Assembly: GCA_963575745.1 (NCBI GenBank)
Contig: CAUYUJ010009491.1
Coordinates: 96,436-160,435 of the forward strand
Length of the DNA: 64,000 nucleotides
Origin: Prorocentrum cordatum
Lineage: Eukaryota; Sar; Dinophyceae; Prorocentrales; Prorocentraceae
Reading direction: 5' to 3'
Positions 32,266 to 42,180 of this stretch are shown piece after piece (position 1 is the first letter of the stretch; every line of letters begins with the position of its first letter). The position numbers and the translations under genes are program-made. Under the pieces are notes generated by a model. That model ran no database searches and had not been told where the DNA came from. It saw only the letters and a list, made by a program, of their open reading frames with translations.

Positions 32266-33425
32266 CTTTAAGGTCACTTTCCTGTAATCGTCGACCCTCC
32301 CACCTTTGTTGCCCCCCTCAGACATCTGGCGCTCAAGTTCTCAAGATGCGTTGGCCCCTGGGGCCCTGGACGACTTCCCTAAGACCAGCTTCTGGTCCCG
32401 AGTGAGTGTTTGACGGTCCCGGGGCCCGTCGAGGGATCCGGGGTGCCAAAAACGACAAAAATCTGGCCGCTCCAATTTGTGGCGGCGCCTCGGATCTCTG
32501 GGCATCCGCCCGAAACGACGGACTTTCGCTTCCCGCCCCGGGGCGGCCAGCCAGGCGGCGAGCGCCCGGACTGTGAATGCGGCGGACTCCATGTGCACGG
32601 CGTACAGGTAACAACCGCCCAAGCCCGCCGGGCCCCCCGCCCGCCGCTGTCGGGGGGGGGGGGGCCGAGCCCCCCGTCGAAGAGGGAGGGCGCGGAGGAA
32701 GGAATGGAAGAGGATGAACATGAGGAGGGAAGAGGGTGAAGAGGGAGAAGGGGAGGGATGAGGTGGTGGAGAGGAGAAGAAGGAGGATAATGAGGAGGAA
32801 GAGGAGGAGTAGGAAGAGCAAAAGAAGGAGGACGAGGACGAGAAGGAAGAGGAGCAGGAGAGAGGAAAAGAGAGGAGGAGGAAGACAGAGGAAGAAGAGG
32901 AGAAAAAAAATGAGGAGGAGAAGGAAGAGGAGGAGGGGGCAAGGAGGAGGAGGAGGAGGATGACGAGAAACGCGAGGGTTGAGGAGGACGAAGGGCAGGA
33001 GGAGCATTGGAAGGGAGGAGGAGGAGGAAGAGGAGGAAGAGGAGGAGGAGCAAGAGGAGAAGGAGGTAAGAAGATATGATGAGGAAGATGAGGAGAAGGA
33101 CGAACAGGATTGCAACGACGAAAAACTCATAAGCGCCCTTTTCGGGATTGGCGGAGCGGCGAAGACTTCCCCGTGCCCCCCTGTCGCCTCCTCCTCCTCC
33201 TCCACATGCTCGTTTCTCCCCCCTCCCTTCCTCCCCATCCTCTAAAGGGGTGGAGGAACGAACTCGCCGAACTGCCTTGAGCCCGAGCCCCCTGGGCCCT
33301 CTTGGGGCCTTGAGCAAAGCTCTACTGGGCCCTCCTGCGGTCTCCGTCGGCGGCCTTGCGGACCTCCTGGGGGCTCATGTGCGGTCCACGGGCTCCTCCT
33401 AAAGCCATCCCATGGACCTCCCAAG
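32266..33425. other. Unique sequence, GA-rich tract, then unique sequence
   Basis: Unique GC-rich sequence to 32690, a GAAGAGGAGGA-type tract at about 32694-33110, then unique sequence to the GT tract. No gene is supported. Confidence 0.45.
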
Positions 33426-33429
33426 CTCA

Positions 33430-33471
33430 GCTGGTCTCCCTGGTGCATGTGTGTGCGTGTGTGTGTGTGTG

Positions 33472-33503
<32 letters not shown>

Positions 33504-33859
33504 AATGTGTGCGTGTGTGTGCGCGTGTGTGTGTGTGGGTGTGTGTGTGTGTGCGTGTGTATGTGTGTGTGTGTGTGCGTGTGTGTGTGTGTGTGTGTGC
33601 CTGTCCGCGTGTGCGTGTGCGTGCGTGCGTGCGTGCATGTGTGTGCGTGTGTGCGTGCGTGCGTACGTGCGTGCGCGCGTGCGCGAGAGTCTGTGTGCGT
33701 GTATGTGCGTGTGTATTTGTGTGTGTGTTCGTGTGTGTGTGTGAGCGTGTACGTGTGTGTGTGTGTGTGCGTGTGTGTATGTGAGCGTGTGTGTGTGTGT
33801 GTGTGTGTGTGCGTGTGCCTGTGCCTCTGCGTGTGTGCGTGTGTTTGTGTGTGTGCGCG
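33430..33859. repeat. GT microsatellite, left of the transposon
   Basis: More than 400 bp of GT with GC and GTGCGT interruptions. It is cut by the transposon at TA 33860-33861 and resumes at 50181, so it is the insertion target. Confidence 0.9.
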
Positions 33860-33861
33860 TA

Positions 33862-33888
33862 ATCCAATAGCCCTTATAACGGCGACGA
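33862..33888 (+). repeat. Left terminal inverted repeat of the 16.3-kb transposon
   Basis: 27 bp, identical to the complement of 50154-50180. Its last 8 bp (GGCGACGA) are directly repeated at 33889-33896, a duplication absent at the right end. Confidence 0.9.
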
Positions 33889-33896
33889 GGCGACGA

Positions 33897-33960
33897 TCGA
33901 AAGCAGTGCCCCGGCACTGCTTTGAACGCGTTCAAAGCAGTGCCCCGGCACTGCTTTGAA
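33897..33960. repeat. Left subterminal palindrome pair
   Basis: Two 30-bp palindromes (33897-33926 and 33931-33960) separated by CGCG. The half-site is TTCAAAGCAGTGCCC. They mirror the pair at the right end, so they are likely transposase binding sites or needed for hairpin formation at the ends. Confidence 0.85.
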
Positions 33961-34078
33961 CGTATGATATGATGATATGATGATGATTATGATTGATGAT
34001 GATGATGATTTTTCCAGCGTACACTGTCCGCAACTGCGGCAATCAACATCATGCTCCACTTGCCCGCAACTGCGGCCA

Positions 34079-36064
34079 TCACCAACGCTGCCCCTCGAAG
34101 CTCCACGGAGGGCGCTCGGCAGGTCGCCCGCTCGAGCCCCACTCGACTTCACGCTGAGGAGGCGAGCCCTCAGGGGCATTGTCCGCAACTGCGGCATGAT
34201 CAGAGGGCCACCACTGCGCGCCATCAGCGCCCCATTCGCTCGAGCTCCAGTCCCACCAGGACCAGCCCTGCCATCTCGTGGCGGGACTGCGCGCCTCCCA
34301 TGCGCCGCTGCCGCTGGCGTCCCAGGACCCAGCCGCCACTGCGGCACAAGAAGGGGTCGCATCGTCGCCGTTGGCAGCTTGCGGCGGTGGCGTGTTCCCA
34401 GCTCGCTCAGCCCCAGCGTCTCTCCCCGCAACTGCGGTTCCCATCTGGGGTCGGACGCCCTTCCCCGCAACTGCGGTGTCCGCGTAGCTGCCCTTCTTGC
34501 CGCCCTTCTTGCCGCCCTTCCTGCCGCCCTTCCTGCGTTCCAACCTCGCGGCGAGTCTTTCAGGTGACCTGCGGCACGTATTGTGCGTGAAAGCCACCAG
34601 AGGGAAGTGCGCTCCGTGCCTCGCCCTGCCGAAGGCGCCATGCCATATCTTGTCGTCGAGGTTGCCCTGCTTCACTCTGAAGGGATGGCGCACCCAATCG
34701 TCGCGTTCCCTGCGCGCCATCCTTTGCTCGAACTCCGCAACTGCGGTCAAGGATTCGCCAGATGGCGTCAGGAAGGCGCGCATCTTGTTTTCAACGGGCT
34801 CAGCCTTGGGCACGTAAGTCTGAAGCATCTTCCCAGGGCCATTCGTGTAGTCGAAGACAGGGAAAGACGGATCATGCTGGGTCGTCAAGAATCCGCCCTC
34901 ACGGTCGTGCAGAACACTCAGGCCATGGTGAAGCTTGTACTGCCCAGGACAGTTTATGAACAAAATCGCCATGCTGTCTGCCCTGGGCTGGCCGCCTGCT
35001 GTCTTCCAGGGGGTCCACGCGGCGACGTCCACAGTCAGGCCGCAATTGCGGCACCAGGACACAAGCTGGAACATGCACATGTTGAAGTCCCCCATGCAGA
35101 CCTTCACGTCCCATTCCCTGACGTAGGCGACGAACCAGTTGTAGAACTCATGGAGCTTCGTGACGCCCCAGTCTTGGTTGGCCAAGCTGTGGTGGACGTG
35201 CACCGCCATGACGTTGAAGGAGCCCCCCAAATGGGTCACGGCCTGGTCCAGGTGGACGCGCACCACCATCGCCCTGGAGTACTTGTTGTGCAGCTTTGGC
35301 GCAGGAGCCTCCGCAACTGCGGACTGTTTCTTCTTCTTCTTCGTTTTGGACTTCTCCTGCTTGTGGAAGAGTCTCGCAAAGTCTACGTGTTCAATGTGGC
35401 CGCCACTGCGGTCCCTCATGCCAACAAGGAGGGTCCCTGATGGCTCGCCGCCCTTAACGCACAGGTAGTTGTATTGAGTCCGACTCCGAAACCTATCGTC
35501 CGCAACTGCGGCTGCACTGTCCCTCGCGTCGTGCTCCCCACTGAGTACCGCGCAGGTCTCGTCGTCGCACTCGCAGAGGGCGATGATCTGGGCAGGGTTC
35601 GCGCGGAGCTGCGCCCACTCGTCCGCGCGTTGCGTGGGTCTAGCTGCAGTCCCTCCGAAGTTGGCCACGTAGAAGCCGACCCGTCCCGCTTCGAACTCCG
35701 TTTTCTCCTCCCATGCGTCGACAAGAGCTCTTTGTTTTTCCGACAGATTGCTTGTCTCGATGATGGGCACCCGTTTCCAGGGTCTCCGCGACGACAACAC
35801 TCTCGGCATGTAGGAGTCATGTGCTGCCGCAACTGCGGCTCCCGCACCTCCCCGGGACTCAGCCTCGTCAGCGGAGGCAGCCGAGGACGCGACGGTGCTG
35901 TCGCCATCTTGCGTCCGCTGGTCGTCGTCATCATCCGCAACTGCGGCTTCCTCGTCTTTGCCTCCCTCCTCCTCCTCAGCGTTGTGGATGAACACCGTTC
36001 TGGCGAATCGAGGTCCACGGTCCATACTCCCTGAGGATGCGCTCGGGCGCGCGGGCGGCCACAT
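34079..36064 (-). CDS. Gene F: endonuclease/exonuclease/phosphatase (EEP)-like protein
   Basis: Starting at the first ATG (36064) it is 661 residues. The open frame extends upstream to 36154 only from a TTG. The middle third has the order of EEP-fold motifs: IIALCECD (the Glu motif), VMAVHVHHS, then VCMGDFNMC (the GDFN motif, Asp/Asn metal site). A QHDPSFPVFDYTNG segment comes later, where the family has its final Asp-His. The N-terminus is acidic (EEEEGGKDEEAAVADDDDD). The C-terminus is basic (RRKGGRKGGKKGGKKG), then rich in Trp and Ser. Family members cut DNA or RNA phosphodiesters; in retroelements they nick target DNA. Its role here is unknown. Hairpin copies contribute several AVA peptides. 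It is the last gene before the left end. The final His motif is uncertain, so activity is not assured. Confidence 0.6.
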   Translation of the reverse strand: MWPPARPSASSGSMDRGPRFARTVFIHNAEEEEGGKDEEAAVADDDDDQRTQDGDSTVASSAASADEAESRGGAGAAVAAAHDSYMPRVLSSRRPWKRVPIIETSNLSEKQRALVDAWEEKTEFEAGRVGFYVANFGGTAARPTQRADEWAQLRANPAQIIALCECDDETCAVLSGEHDARDSAAAVADDRFRSRTQYNYLCVKGGEPSGTLLVGMRDRSGGHIEHVDFARLFHKQEKSKTKKKKKQSAVAEAPAPKLHNKYSRAMVVRVHLDQAVTHLGGSFNVMAVHVHHSLANQDWGVTKLHEFYNWFVAYVREWDVKVCMGDFNMCMFQLVSWCRNCGLTVDVAAWTPWKTAGGQPRADSMAILFINCPGQYKLHHGLSVLHDREGGFLTTQHDPSFPVFDYTNGPGKMLQTYVPKAEPVENKMRAFLTPSGESLTAVAEFEQRMARRERDDWVRHPFRVKQGNLDDKIWHGAFGRARHGAHFPLVAFTHNTCRRSPERLAARLERRKGGRKGGKKGGKKGSYADTAVAGKGVRPQMGTAVAGRDAGAERAGNTPPPQAANGDDATPSCAAVAAGSWDASGSGAWEARSPATRWQGWSWWDWSSSEWGADGAQWWPSDHAAVADNAPEGSPPQREVEWGSSGRPAERPPWSFEGQRW

Positions 36065-36154
36065 GCTTGCGTCTTCGCGTGCGCCACCTCGAGCCACGGT
36101 GGCTACGGAAATGGATCGTGAATGGGCATGGGGTCGGATGGAGGGAGGAGACAA

Positions 36155-36391
36155 AGAGGATTCGAGGAGTGGCAGAAGGAGGGCGAGGACTCAAAGGAAC
36201 CGAAAGAACAACAAATGGACTGGCGGAGAAGCAGAAGGAGGGCGACGATTGCAAGGGACTGTGAAAGGATTATTTTCACAGCAGCAGGAAGACCGCAACT
36301 GCGGTTTTGCCTCATCTCCTGCCCGCGCGGGAGCCGCTTGGAAAAACAACTTCCCTCTGGACTTCCTGTGGGTCCGCAACTGCGGCCTGCA
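36155..36391. other. Intergenic spacer F-E with two hairpins
   Basis: About 240 bp between the stop of gene E and the upstream region of gene F on the minus strand. It contains hairpins at 36293 and 36374, just downstream of the gene E stop codon. No terminator or promoter motif recognised. Confidence 0.4.
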
Positions 36392-39300
36392 TCACGCTAG
36401 GGCTGGGATTACCAGCGCCATTTGCCCTCCCAGGGTTCTCACTGTTTCCGAATGCACGAACTGCGACAGCGCCGAACGGTTCCCAGACGCCGCGTCGTTC
36501 GCGACTTTTTGCAGCCACCCAGCAAACGTGAGCGGCCATTGCTCCTTGTGCTGCTTGCACATCTCCTCGTCCCAATGCGTCTTGAACCATGCCCACTCCC
36601 CCCTCTGCTCGTCTGAGAGGACGCCTTTTCCGCGAGCCAGGCGATCCAGAGCTGCCATCCTGTTTTTCTTGATCTTGAACTCCTCGGGATTCCACTGCGC
36701 TAGGGCGTGTTTGTTAGCCAAAGCCGTTTCCACCGCAACTGCGGCCTCCTTCTTTGCCCTCAAGGCGGCCTCGGCCTCTCGAATCTGCTTCTTGAGATCG
36801 TGCAACGCCTTCGTCCTGTCGTTCGCTTCCAGAGCCAGGCGCCGCTTTTTCGCCACCACTGCGGCTTCGTGGTCTCGCTGGGCAGTCAACGCTCGTAGGA
36901 CCTCGTTGTCCTCCCGCGCCAGCTCTCTCAACCGCTTCTTTTGTTTGTGTCGTTGCTGTCGGCAATCCTGCGCTAGTTTCTCCATGCCCACTTGGCGCAG
37001 CATATCTTCCGCCTCGCGGAGCGTTTCTGCCAAGGACGTCGCCACTGCCACCTGCTCGGCCGCCTCTGCGTCGACCACGCAGTCCATGGATACCGAGGAT
37101 CCTTGAGGCCCAGGTGCCGCAACTGCGGCATCGCACTGTTCCGCAAGAGCCTCGGCCCACGAGGCCTCCTCTTGCTCTTCGTCCTCCTCGTGCTCCTCGT
37201 GCACCTCCTCCTCCTCCTCCTCCCCGCCCTCCTCATCGCCCTCCTCGTGGCCTGGCTCCTGGCCTAGCGCTTCGTCGCCGAGCTTCTCCAACACGGAATC
37301 TGTGGCGTCGTGTTTCTCGTATTCGTGTATGAGACGCAGCACGTCATTGTAGGACCATTTCAAACGTTTCTGCTCGCATTCTTCCCTCACCTCCGCGACT
37401 GCGGTGTCCACTTTTGCTCGCAGCCCCCCTGCTTCCCAGAGTTCCGCCGCCTCTCGGCAAATCTCGAGATCTCCTGACTTGTCGAAGGGCGCTCGAATTC
37501 CCACTTTCAGGAAACCTTTCGCGGCGTCCAAGTGCAACTGCACATTCTCCAACACTGACAGCATCAAGTCGGCGCAATCGGAACGCCGCAACTGCGGCAC
37601 GTGCTTCCCCAACGCCATTTGCTGCACCAGCGCTTTGGTCTCGAGGGCAATGTACCGGCGCTTCACGTGCTGGTTCAAGTCCGTGTCCACGGGCTGCGCA
37701 ACTGCGGTCGCCCCCCCGCCGTGAATGATCAGCACGTAGCCGCGCTGCCAGGCGAGTCTCCGCACAGCGTCTGCTTTGTGCGGGGAATGGTCGTCGGCCA
37801 TGAGGATGCGCCACTTTCCCCGCAACTGCGGGTCGTCGGGCCAGGCCCGCAAGTGCCGCTGCAAGAATGATACAACGTCGTCTGCGCGGTAGGACCCCTT
37901 CTCGGACGTCGCCGTGCTCACCCAAGACGGATAGCCGCGACTGCGGGCATGTGCGGCCAAGCCCTCAGCGATGACAGATCCCCCCTTGAACATTAGCTCC
38001 GCCGGCGGTGGTCCGCAACTGCGGATGTCCTCCGCGTCGCTCGACACCGTCAGGTTCGCTGTCCACCGAGCCCTGCTGTCGTCATGCGCCTCGACAAGCG
38101 GGACAATGCCACCCTTCACAGCCAAGGTCGGCTTCGAGGCCGACGACGACTCGTTGTGGTGAAAGGGCGACTGGTCCCAGTTCAGGATGTGCGGGTCGTA
38201 CCCCAGAAGCTCCTCTGCAGCTGCGCGGACCCTGGCCACGTTCAAGATCATAGTCTCAAAACGAGATTGGAGCAACCATTTTGGCACCTTGTACTTGCGG
38301 TTCGGCTTCTTCATGCTCAGGCCGTAGGAGCGCCGCCACTTCACCCACCACCGAGGCCGCAACTGCGGCACCATCGGTTTGCCTCCCCGCTTCATTGTCT
38401 CCACGCAGTAGTCCGCGACGAGTTGCTTCGCCTTCGTAACCAGCAGGGATTGGGAGAACCTGGCCAACATCTTGGGCCTCTCCTCCGCAACTGCGGTTCG
38501 CTTGGCCACCGCCTTCCAGTCCACGGAGTACCTCATGTGGGACCACCACTCGTACAGAGCGGCTTCCAGCCATGGAGCCTTGTTCGGGCGCCCTTGGTTG
38601 CCCCGCGCGCGGCGTCGGCCATGCACGCCCGCCGTGCCATGTCCACCTTGTGTGCGCCAGTTTTGAAACCACTTGGAGACGGCCTGGCGCTGCTGGACGA
38701 CCCCCATGCCCTTCGGCCACGTGAACCGCCCGCAAAAAGACGCGATTGAATTCCGTGGCAGAACGCCCTCGCCCATCCAACCACAACTGCGTGCGTGCGC
38801 CTCCAGTTCTTTGCAAACCAGTTCGCGGTCTCTGAGCATGTGCGGGCACACGCGCCGCTTCTGTTCCGCAACTTCGGGTTTTGGGCGTGCGCTGGCCAGT
38901 GCGTGCGCCCTGATCTGCTCCTCCTGCAACGCCTCGGGCATAGCCTCAGCCATGGCAAGCAATATACCCATGTCCTGCACGCCCGTCTGCCACTCTAACG
39001 CCGCCATGAGAGCGGGGCGTGGCGCGCTCGCCTCTCTCGGCGCCTCTGCTGGTTCGCCCTCGCCCTCGGAGTCGTGCAGGACCATGGGTCCAGCAGGGCC
39101 GCTGGCCCCGCAACTGCGGTACGCCCGCACCTCCTCCAAGGTTAGTTCCTGCGTGACAACGAGCATGTCGTGCAACCACGGTTCGTCCCAGCGGCGCACC
39201 CCGAAATCGTACAGTTCCTCCCGAAGCCATTTGCGCGTCTCGGCATTTTGCGGTTTCTGCAACATCATCGCCATAAGGTCAATGCCGCAGTTTCCATCGC

Positions 39301-40507
39301 AAACAGTCCCTAGGACCCATTGTCCCAGAGGACCGTAGAACCTGTTCAACGCGTCCGCCCCCTCAGAGCACACGCCACCCACCGCAACTGCGGCCACCCA
39401 GTGGCGCACCTCATGGAGAGGGTTCTCGGGAGTCACGGGCCTGAGTTCCACCGTTGTCCATTCCCCGAACAGATCCTCAGCAGCGGCGAGTACGCACGCC
39501 ACGCCGTCGACGGCGCATGGCTCAGTGCACTTCTCCTTTGCCCAAGGCATGTAGAAGTCAAGGAGGTCCTTGCGGTTCTCGCCTTCCCACACGTAAGGTC
39601 GACGCCCGAACCGCAAGGCAAACAGCATGAAAGCTGAATACCCTATGTAGGAATTCTCGGACAGAATCTGCCTCAGGAGAGCCATCACGACGTCAGGCAC
39701 CGTCGCCGCCACTGCGGCCTGGATCTTTGGCGCGTCTTCCACAGGTACACCTTTCTCTGGCGCCAGGGGTGGCGCCGCGACTCGTGGCCGCAAGGCGTCG
39801 CCAACAGGCGCCGCAACTCGTGCTGCAGCCTTTGGGTCTGGGCACGGGAAGAATGCGACCTGCGTCTTCGACCAGTTCTCTGGCAGCGGCCGCGCTGGTG
39901 GCAAGCGTGCTGGAAGTGGTGTGTCTTTGTCCGCTTCCACTCCCTCAGGAGCTTCAACCGCAATCGCGGTCTCCTGCGCAGCAGGCGGGTCTGGTGTTGC
40001 GTGCACTTGAGCTGGAGGAGCTGGAGGGACTGCTGCTGCGGGTGCTTCGGGCACAGGGGCTGCTGGAGGTTTGGGTTCTGCGGGTGCTTCTGGTGCTGGA
40101 GCTGCGTGTCCTTCTTGCGCAGGAGCTGCGAGTTCTGCTGGTGTTGCTGGTGCTATGTGTGCAGGGGCCGAGGGAGCCGCAACTGCGGTGCCGCCTGGAG
40201 CCGCAACTGCGGGGGGTGGCGTCGCGCCCGGTCGCCAAGCAGACGGCCGCAAATGAAAGCGAGGCGGCTCAACAAGGCCGTACTGCGACGCGGGCCACTT
40301 CGCTAGGCACGGAAAATCCGCACATGCGTGCACCTTTATCTTCTTGGGGCACGGAACGCCGCTACTGCGGCCCAAGATGTTGGCGAGCCCAGTGGTGCCA
40401 TACTTCGTTTTCCTCGGTGCGCAGCCGCTGTCGTAATGGAGCCACTCCACCTCGAAATGCGTTCCGTCCTCCTCGCCATACCATGTCCGCCCCACGGGAA
40501 CATCCAT
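36392..40507 (-). CDS. Gene E: 1371-residue DDE transposase with OTU-like segment and C-terminal coiled coil
   Basis: ATG start at 40507. The order is: a short basic/aromatic N-terminus; a Pro/Ala-rich linker (about 90-230); a segment around 400-412 with TVCDGNCGIDLMAMML, like the catalytic block of OTU cysteine proteases; a region around 650-740; then a DDE core. The core has NWDQSPFHHNE (first Asp, about 774), LMADDHSPHKAD (second Asp, about 904) and QPVDTDLNQHVKRRY (third Asp, about 939). The second and third Asp are 35 positions apart, as in Tc1/mariner and pogo enzymes, which cut and join DNA ends. An acidic stretch and a long Lys/Glu/Arg/Leu coiled coil (about 1150-1270) follow. The TA duplication supports the assignment. 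Hairpins add RSCG, DPQLRGK and TAVA peptides inside the core. No internal stop is present, so it may be functional. Confidence 0.75.
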   Translation of the reverse strand: MDVPVGRTWYGEEDGTHFEVEWLHYDSGCAPRKTKYGTTGLANILGRSSGVPCPKKIKVHACADFPCLAKWPASQYGLVEPPRFHLRPSAWRPGATPPPAVAAPGGTAVAAPSAPAHIAPATPAELAAPAQEGHAAPAPEAPAEPKPPAAPVPEAPAAAVPPAPPAQVHATPDPPAAQETAIAVEAPEGVEADKDTPLPARLPPARPLPENWSKTQVAFFPCPDPKAAARVAAPVGDALRPRVAAPPLAPEKGVPVEDAPKIQAAVAATVPDVVMALLRQILSENSYIGYSAFMLFALRFGRRPYVWEGENRKDLLDFYMPWAKEKCTEPCAVDGVACVLAAAEDLFGEWTTVELRPVTPENPLHEVRHWVAAVAVGGVCSEGADALNRFYGPLGQWVLGTVCDGNCGIDLMAMMLQKPQNAETRKWLREELYDFGVRRWDEPWLHDMLVVTQELTLEEVRAYRSCGASGPAGPMVLHDSEGEGEPAEAPREASAPRPALMAALEWQTGVQDMGILLAMAEAMPEALQEEQIRAHALASARPKPEVAEQKRRVCPHMLRDRELVCKELEAHARSCGWMGEGVLPRNSIASFCGRFTWPKGMGVVQQRQAVSKWFQNWRTQGGHGTAGVHGRRRARGNQGRPNKAPWLEAALYEWWSHMRYSVDWKAVAKRTAVAEERPKMLARFSQSLLVTKAKQLVADYCVETMKRGGKPMVPQLRPRWWVKWRRSYGLSMKKPNRKYKVPKWLLQSRFETMILNVARVRAAAEELLGYDPHILNWDQSPFHHNESSSASKPTLAVKGGIVPLVEAHDDSRARWTANLTVSSDAEDIRSCGPPPAELMFKGGSVIAEGLAAHARSRGYPSWVSTATSEKGSYRADDVVSFLQRHLRAWPDDPQLRGKWRILMADDHSPHKADAVRRLAWQRGYVLIIHGGGATAVAQPVDTDLNQHVKRRYIALETKALVQQMALGKHVPQLRRSDCADLMLSVLENVQLHLDAAKGFLKVGIRAPFDKSGDLEICREAAELWEAGGLRAKVDTAVAEVREECEQKRLKWSYNDVLRLIHEYEKHDATDSVLEKLGDEALGQEPGHEEGDEEGGEEEEEEVHEEHEEDEEQEEASWAEALAEQCDAAVAAPGPQGSSVSMDCVVDAEAAEQVAVATSLAETLREAEDMLRQVGMEKLAQDCRQQRHKQKKRLRELAREDNEVLRALTAQRDHEAAVVAKKRRLALEANDRTKALHDLKKQIREAEAALRAKKEAAVAVETALANKHALAQWNPEEFKIKKNRMAALDRLARGKGVLSDEQRGEWAWFKTHWDEEMCKQHKEQWPLTFAGWLQKVANDAASGNRSALSQFVHSETVRTLGGQMALVIPALA

Positions 40508-40882
40508 GATCGGTCGCGTGGCGAACGACTCGGGCCGGGCACTCGGCTGCGGGCTACAGAACTAGGAAGAGGGAGGGGAGCAGGGAGGAGCAACTGAAGA
40601 CGATGCGGAGGGGCGAAGAAGGAGGTACTTTTCAACAACGCCCGCGCGGAAGCCCCAATCATCGCGCGCACAGGGTTTCGATGCTTCACTCCATGCTTCT
40701 CTAAGAAAAACGCTCGCCCACACAAGTTGGCGCACTAAGGCGTGCACCCGTGGAACACCCTAAACCTTCCGCCTGCCTCCTCACACCGCCTCGCCCTCCG
40801 CGTGTTCACGCGCACCCAGCCACCCCGCAACTGCGGGCACTCAGTAGCCCCACCGCAACTGCGGCCCATACGGCTTCGGGCC
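40508..40882. other. Intergenic spacer E-D with two hairpins
   Basis: 375 bp upstream of gene E (minus strand) and downstream of gene D. Hairpins at 40825 and 40853. No other recognisable signal. Confidence 0.4.
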
Positions 40883-41881
40883 TCAGTCGAACAGACTGGG
40901 GATTTGGAGCTCGAGGTAATCCAGAGCCGCTTGCTTGCGCTGGTGCTGCGTCATGCCCTCCCACTCGTAGTCGTAGCCCTTCACCGACTGCGCCGACTGC
41001 CACTTCTTCTTTGTAAGTTTCTTCACATCCATCTCGATCCTTTTGCCCTTGTTGGCACACTCTCGCGTGATGGTCGCGACCCAAGCGCCCTTGAAGTCCC
41101 AAACGACGGTGAAGCCAGAGCCGCTCCCCTGCGCCACGGGGGGGTCGACCTCCTTTTGCTTCGCCAGCGGGGTGGCAGGGTCAACCGCCGTTGCCCAGTC
41201 CCTGTCCGCCACTGCGGCCTCGTCCTTGTCGCCGTCGCCGATGTCGGGGACACCGCCGAGGCTCACGTCGTCCACGATCATGTCGATCAGCCACCCAAGG
41301 TCTGCAGCGTCCAGCCACAACGTCCTCCGCTTGAAGCTGGCCACCCGCACGTTTCGAACGGCCGTGTCGTGCGGAAACTTCATGGGGCTCTTTGCGGGCA
41401 TCTGTACAGAGTGCACAGTGGCTATGGCCGACTCCACGGCCTCGCCCCTGGGCAGGCCAGTAGCCGCCGCACGCGTTCCAGTCTTCTGCTTCTTGGCGCT
41501 GGTCGGGGTCGCTGCCTGCTTCTTCGTGGCGTCCGTGGAGCTGACCAGGGCCGACATGGGGTCATCTGCTTCGTCCCCCGCGTCGCCGTCGCTCTCATCG
41601 TCCGCAACTGCGGCGCCGCCCTGCTTCGCGACTTCTTTCTTCAGCGCGTCCCAGGCCTTGGAGGCCTTCAAGGCCCCTGCGGTCGGTTTACCTTTGGCGC
41701 ACACCTTGAGCAGCCAAGCCTTTTGCATGTTCACGTGCACGAAAGTTATCTCTCCGAGGGGCCATGCGTGGAGCACCTTGACATCCTTTTCGGGGACGGG
41801 GGTGGTCTGCGCAAGCCAACCTCCGCGGATGCACAAGACCTTCTCAACGCACACAGGGCTCCATTCGCTCGAAGTCGGCAT
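40883..41881 (-). CDS. Gene D: unknown protein, 332 residues
   Basis: First in-frame ATG is at 41881. The open frame continues upstream to a TTG at 41920, across a hairpin at 41905 that would then sit in the leader. The protein begins MPTSSEWSPVCVEKVLCIRG. It has a hydrophobic/aromatic N-terminal half (FVHVNMQKAWLLKVC), an acidic Ser/Asp-rich middle with a hairpin-derived GGAAVADDESDG, a KKQAATPTSAKKQKTG basic stretch, and a C-terminus EGMTQHQRKQAALDYLELQI. I recognise no family. Amino-acid composition and conserved-looking hydrophobic runs support real coding. It lies between the transposase and gene C in the same orientation. Confidence 0.6.
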   Translation of the reverse strand: MPTSSEWSPVCVEKVLCIRGGWLAQTTPVPEKDVKVLHAWPLGEITFVHVNMQKAWLLKVCAKGKPTAGALKASKAWDALKKEVAKQGGAAVADDESDGDAGDEADDPMSALVSSTDATKKQAATPTSAKKQKTGTRAAATGLPRGEAVESAIATVHSVQMPAKSPMKFPHDTAVRNVRVASFKRRTLWLDAADLGWLIDMIVDDVSLGGVPDIGDGDKDEAAVADRDWATAVDPATPLAKQKEVDPPVAQGSGSGFTVVWDFKGAWVATITRECANKGKRIEMDVKKLTKKKWQSAQSVKGYDYEWEGMTQHQRKQAALDYLELQIPSLFD

Positions 41882-41984
41882 GTGTGCTACTGCGCTGGAC
41901 ACAGCCGCAACTGCGGGCAAGGCGGGGGTGCGGGCAGTGGGGCCGCGCGCGGTTGAGCCAGATGGCGAGCTGAACGCCTCCCTG

Positions 41985-42180
41985 GAGGGCCTCCCTCGGT
42001 CCCTGCGATCCTCGCGCCTCCCTGGAGGGCCTCCGCCCTCAGCCCAGGGCCCTCCAGGCCCTCCAGGGCCTCCAGGGAGGCCCTCCAGGGCCTCCAGGGC
42101 CTCCAGGCCCTCCAGGGCCTCCAGGGCCCTCCAGGCCCTCCAGGGCGGAGGCCCTCCAGGGCCTCCAGGGAGGGAGGGAG
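41985..42180. repeat. GGCCTCCAGGGCCCTCCAG minisatellite
   Basis: Tandem 9-12 bp units of CTCCAGGGC inside the transposon, in the D-C spacer (41882-42489). The rest of the spacer holds GGAGGAAGG-rich sequence and hairpins at 42333, 42433 and 42470 plus a one-mismatch copy near 42388. The minisatellite contains no hairpin, so it probably expanded after the hairpins spread. Confidence 0.75.

Noticed and set aside
33426-33860. GT tracts on both sides as part of the transposon
   Set aside because: TIR identity ends at the TA, and the GT tracts differ in length and interruptions. They are the split target.
41882-41920. Start of gene D at the hairpin (MPAVAA)
   Set aside because: The codon is TTG. 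The first ATG is 39 bases downstream, outside the hairpin.
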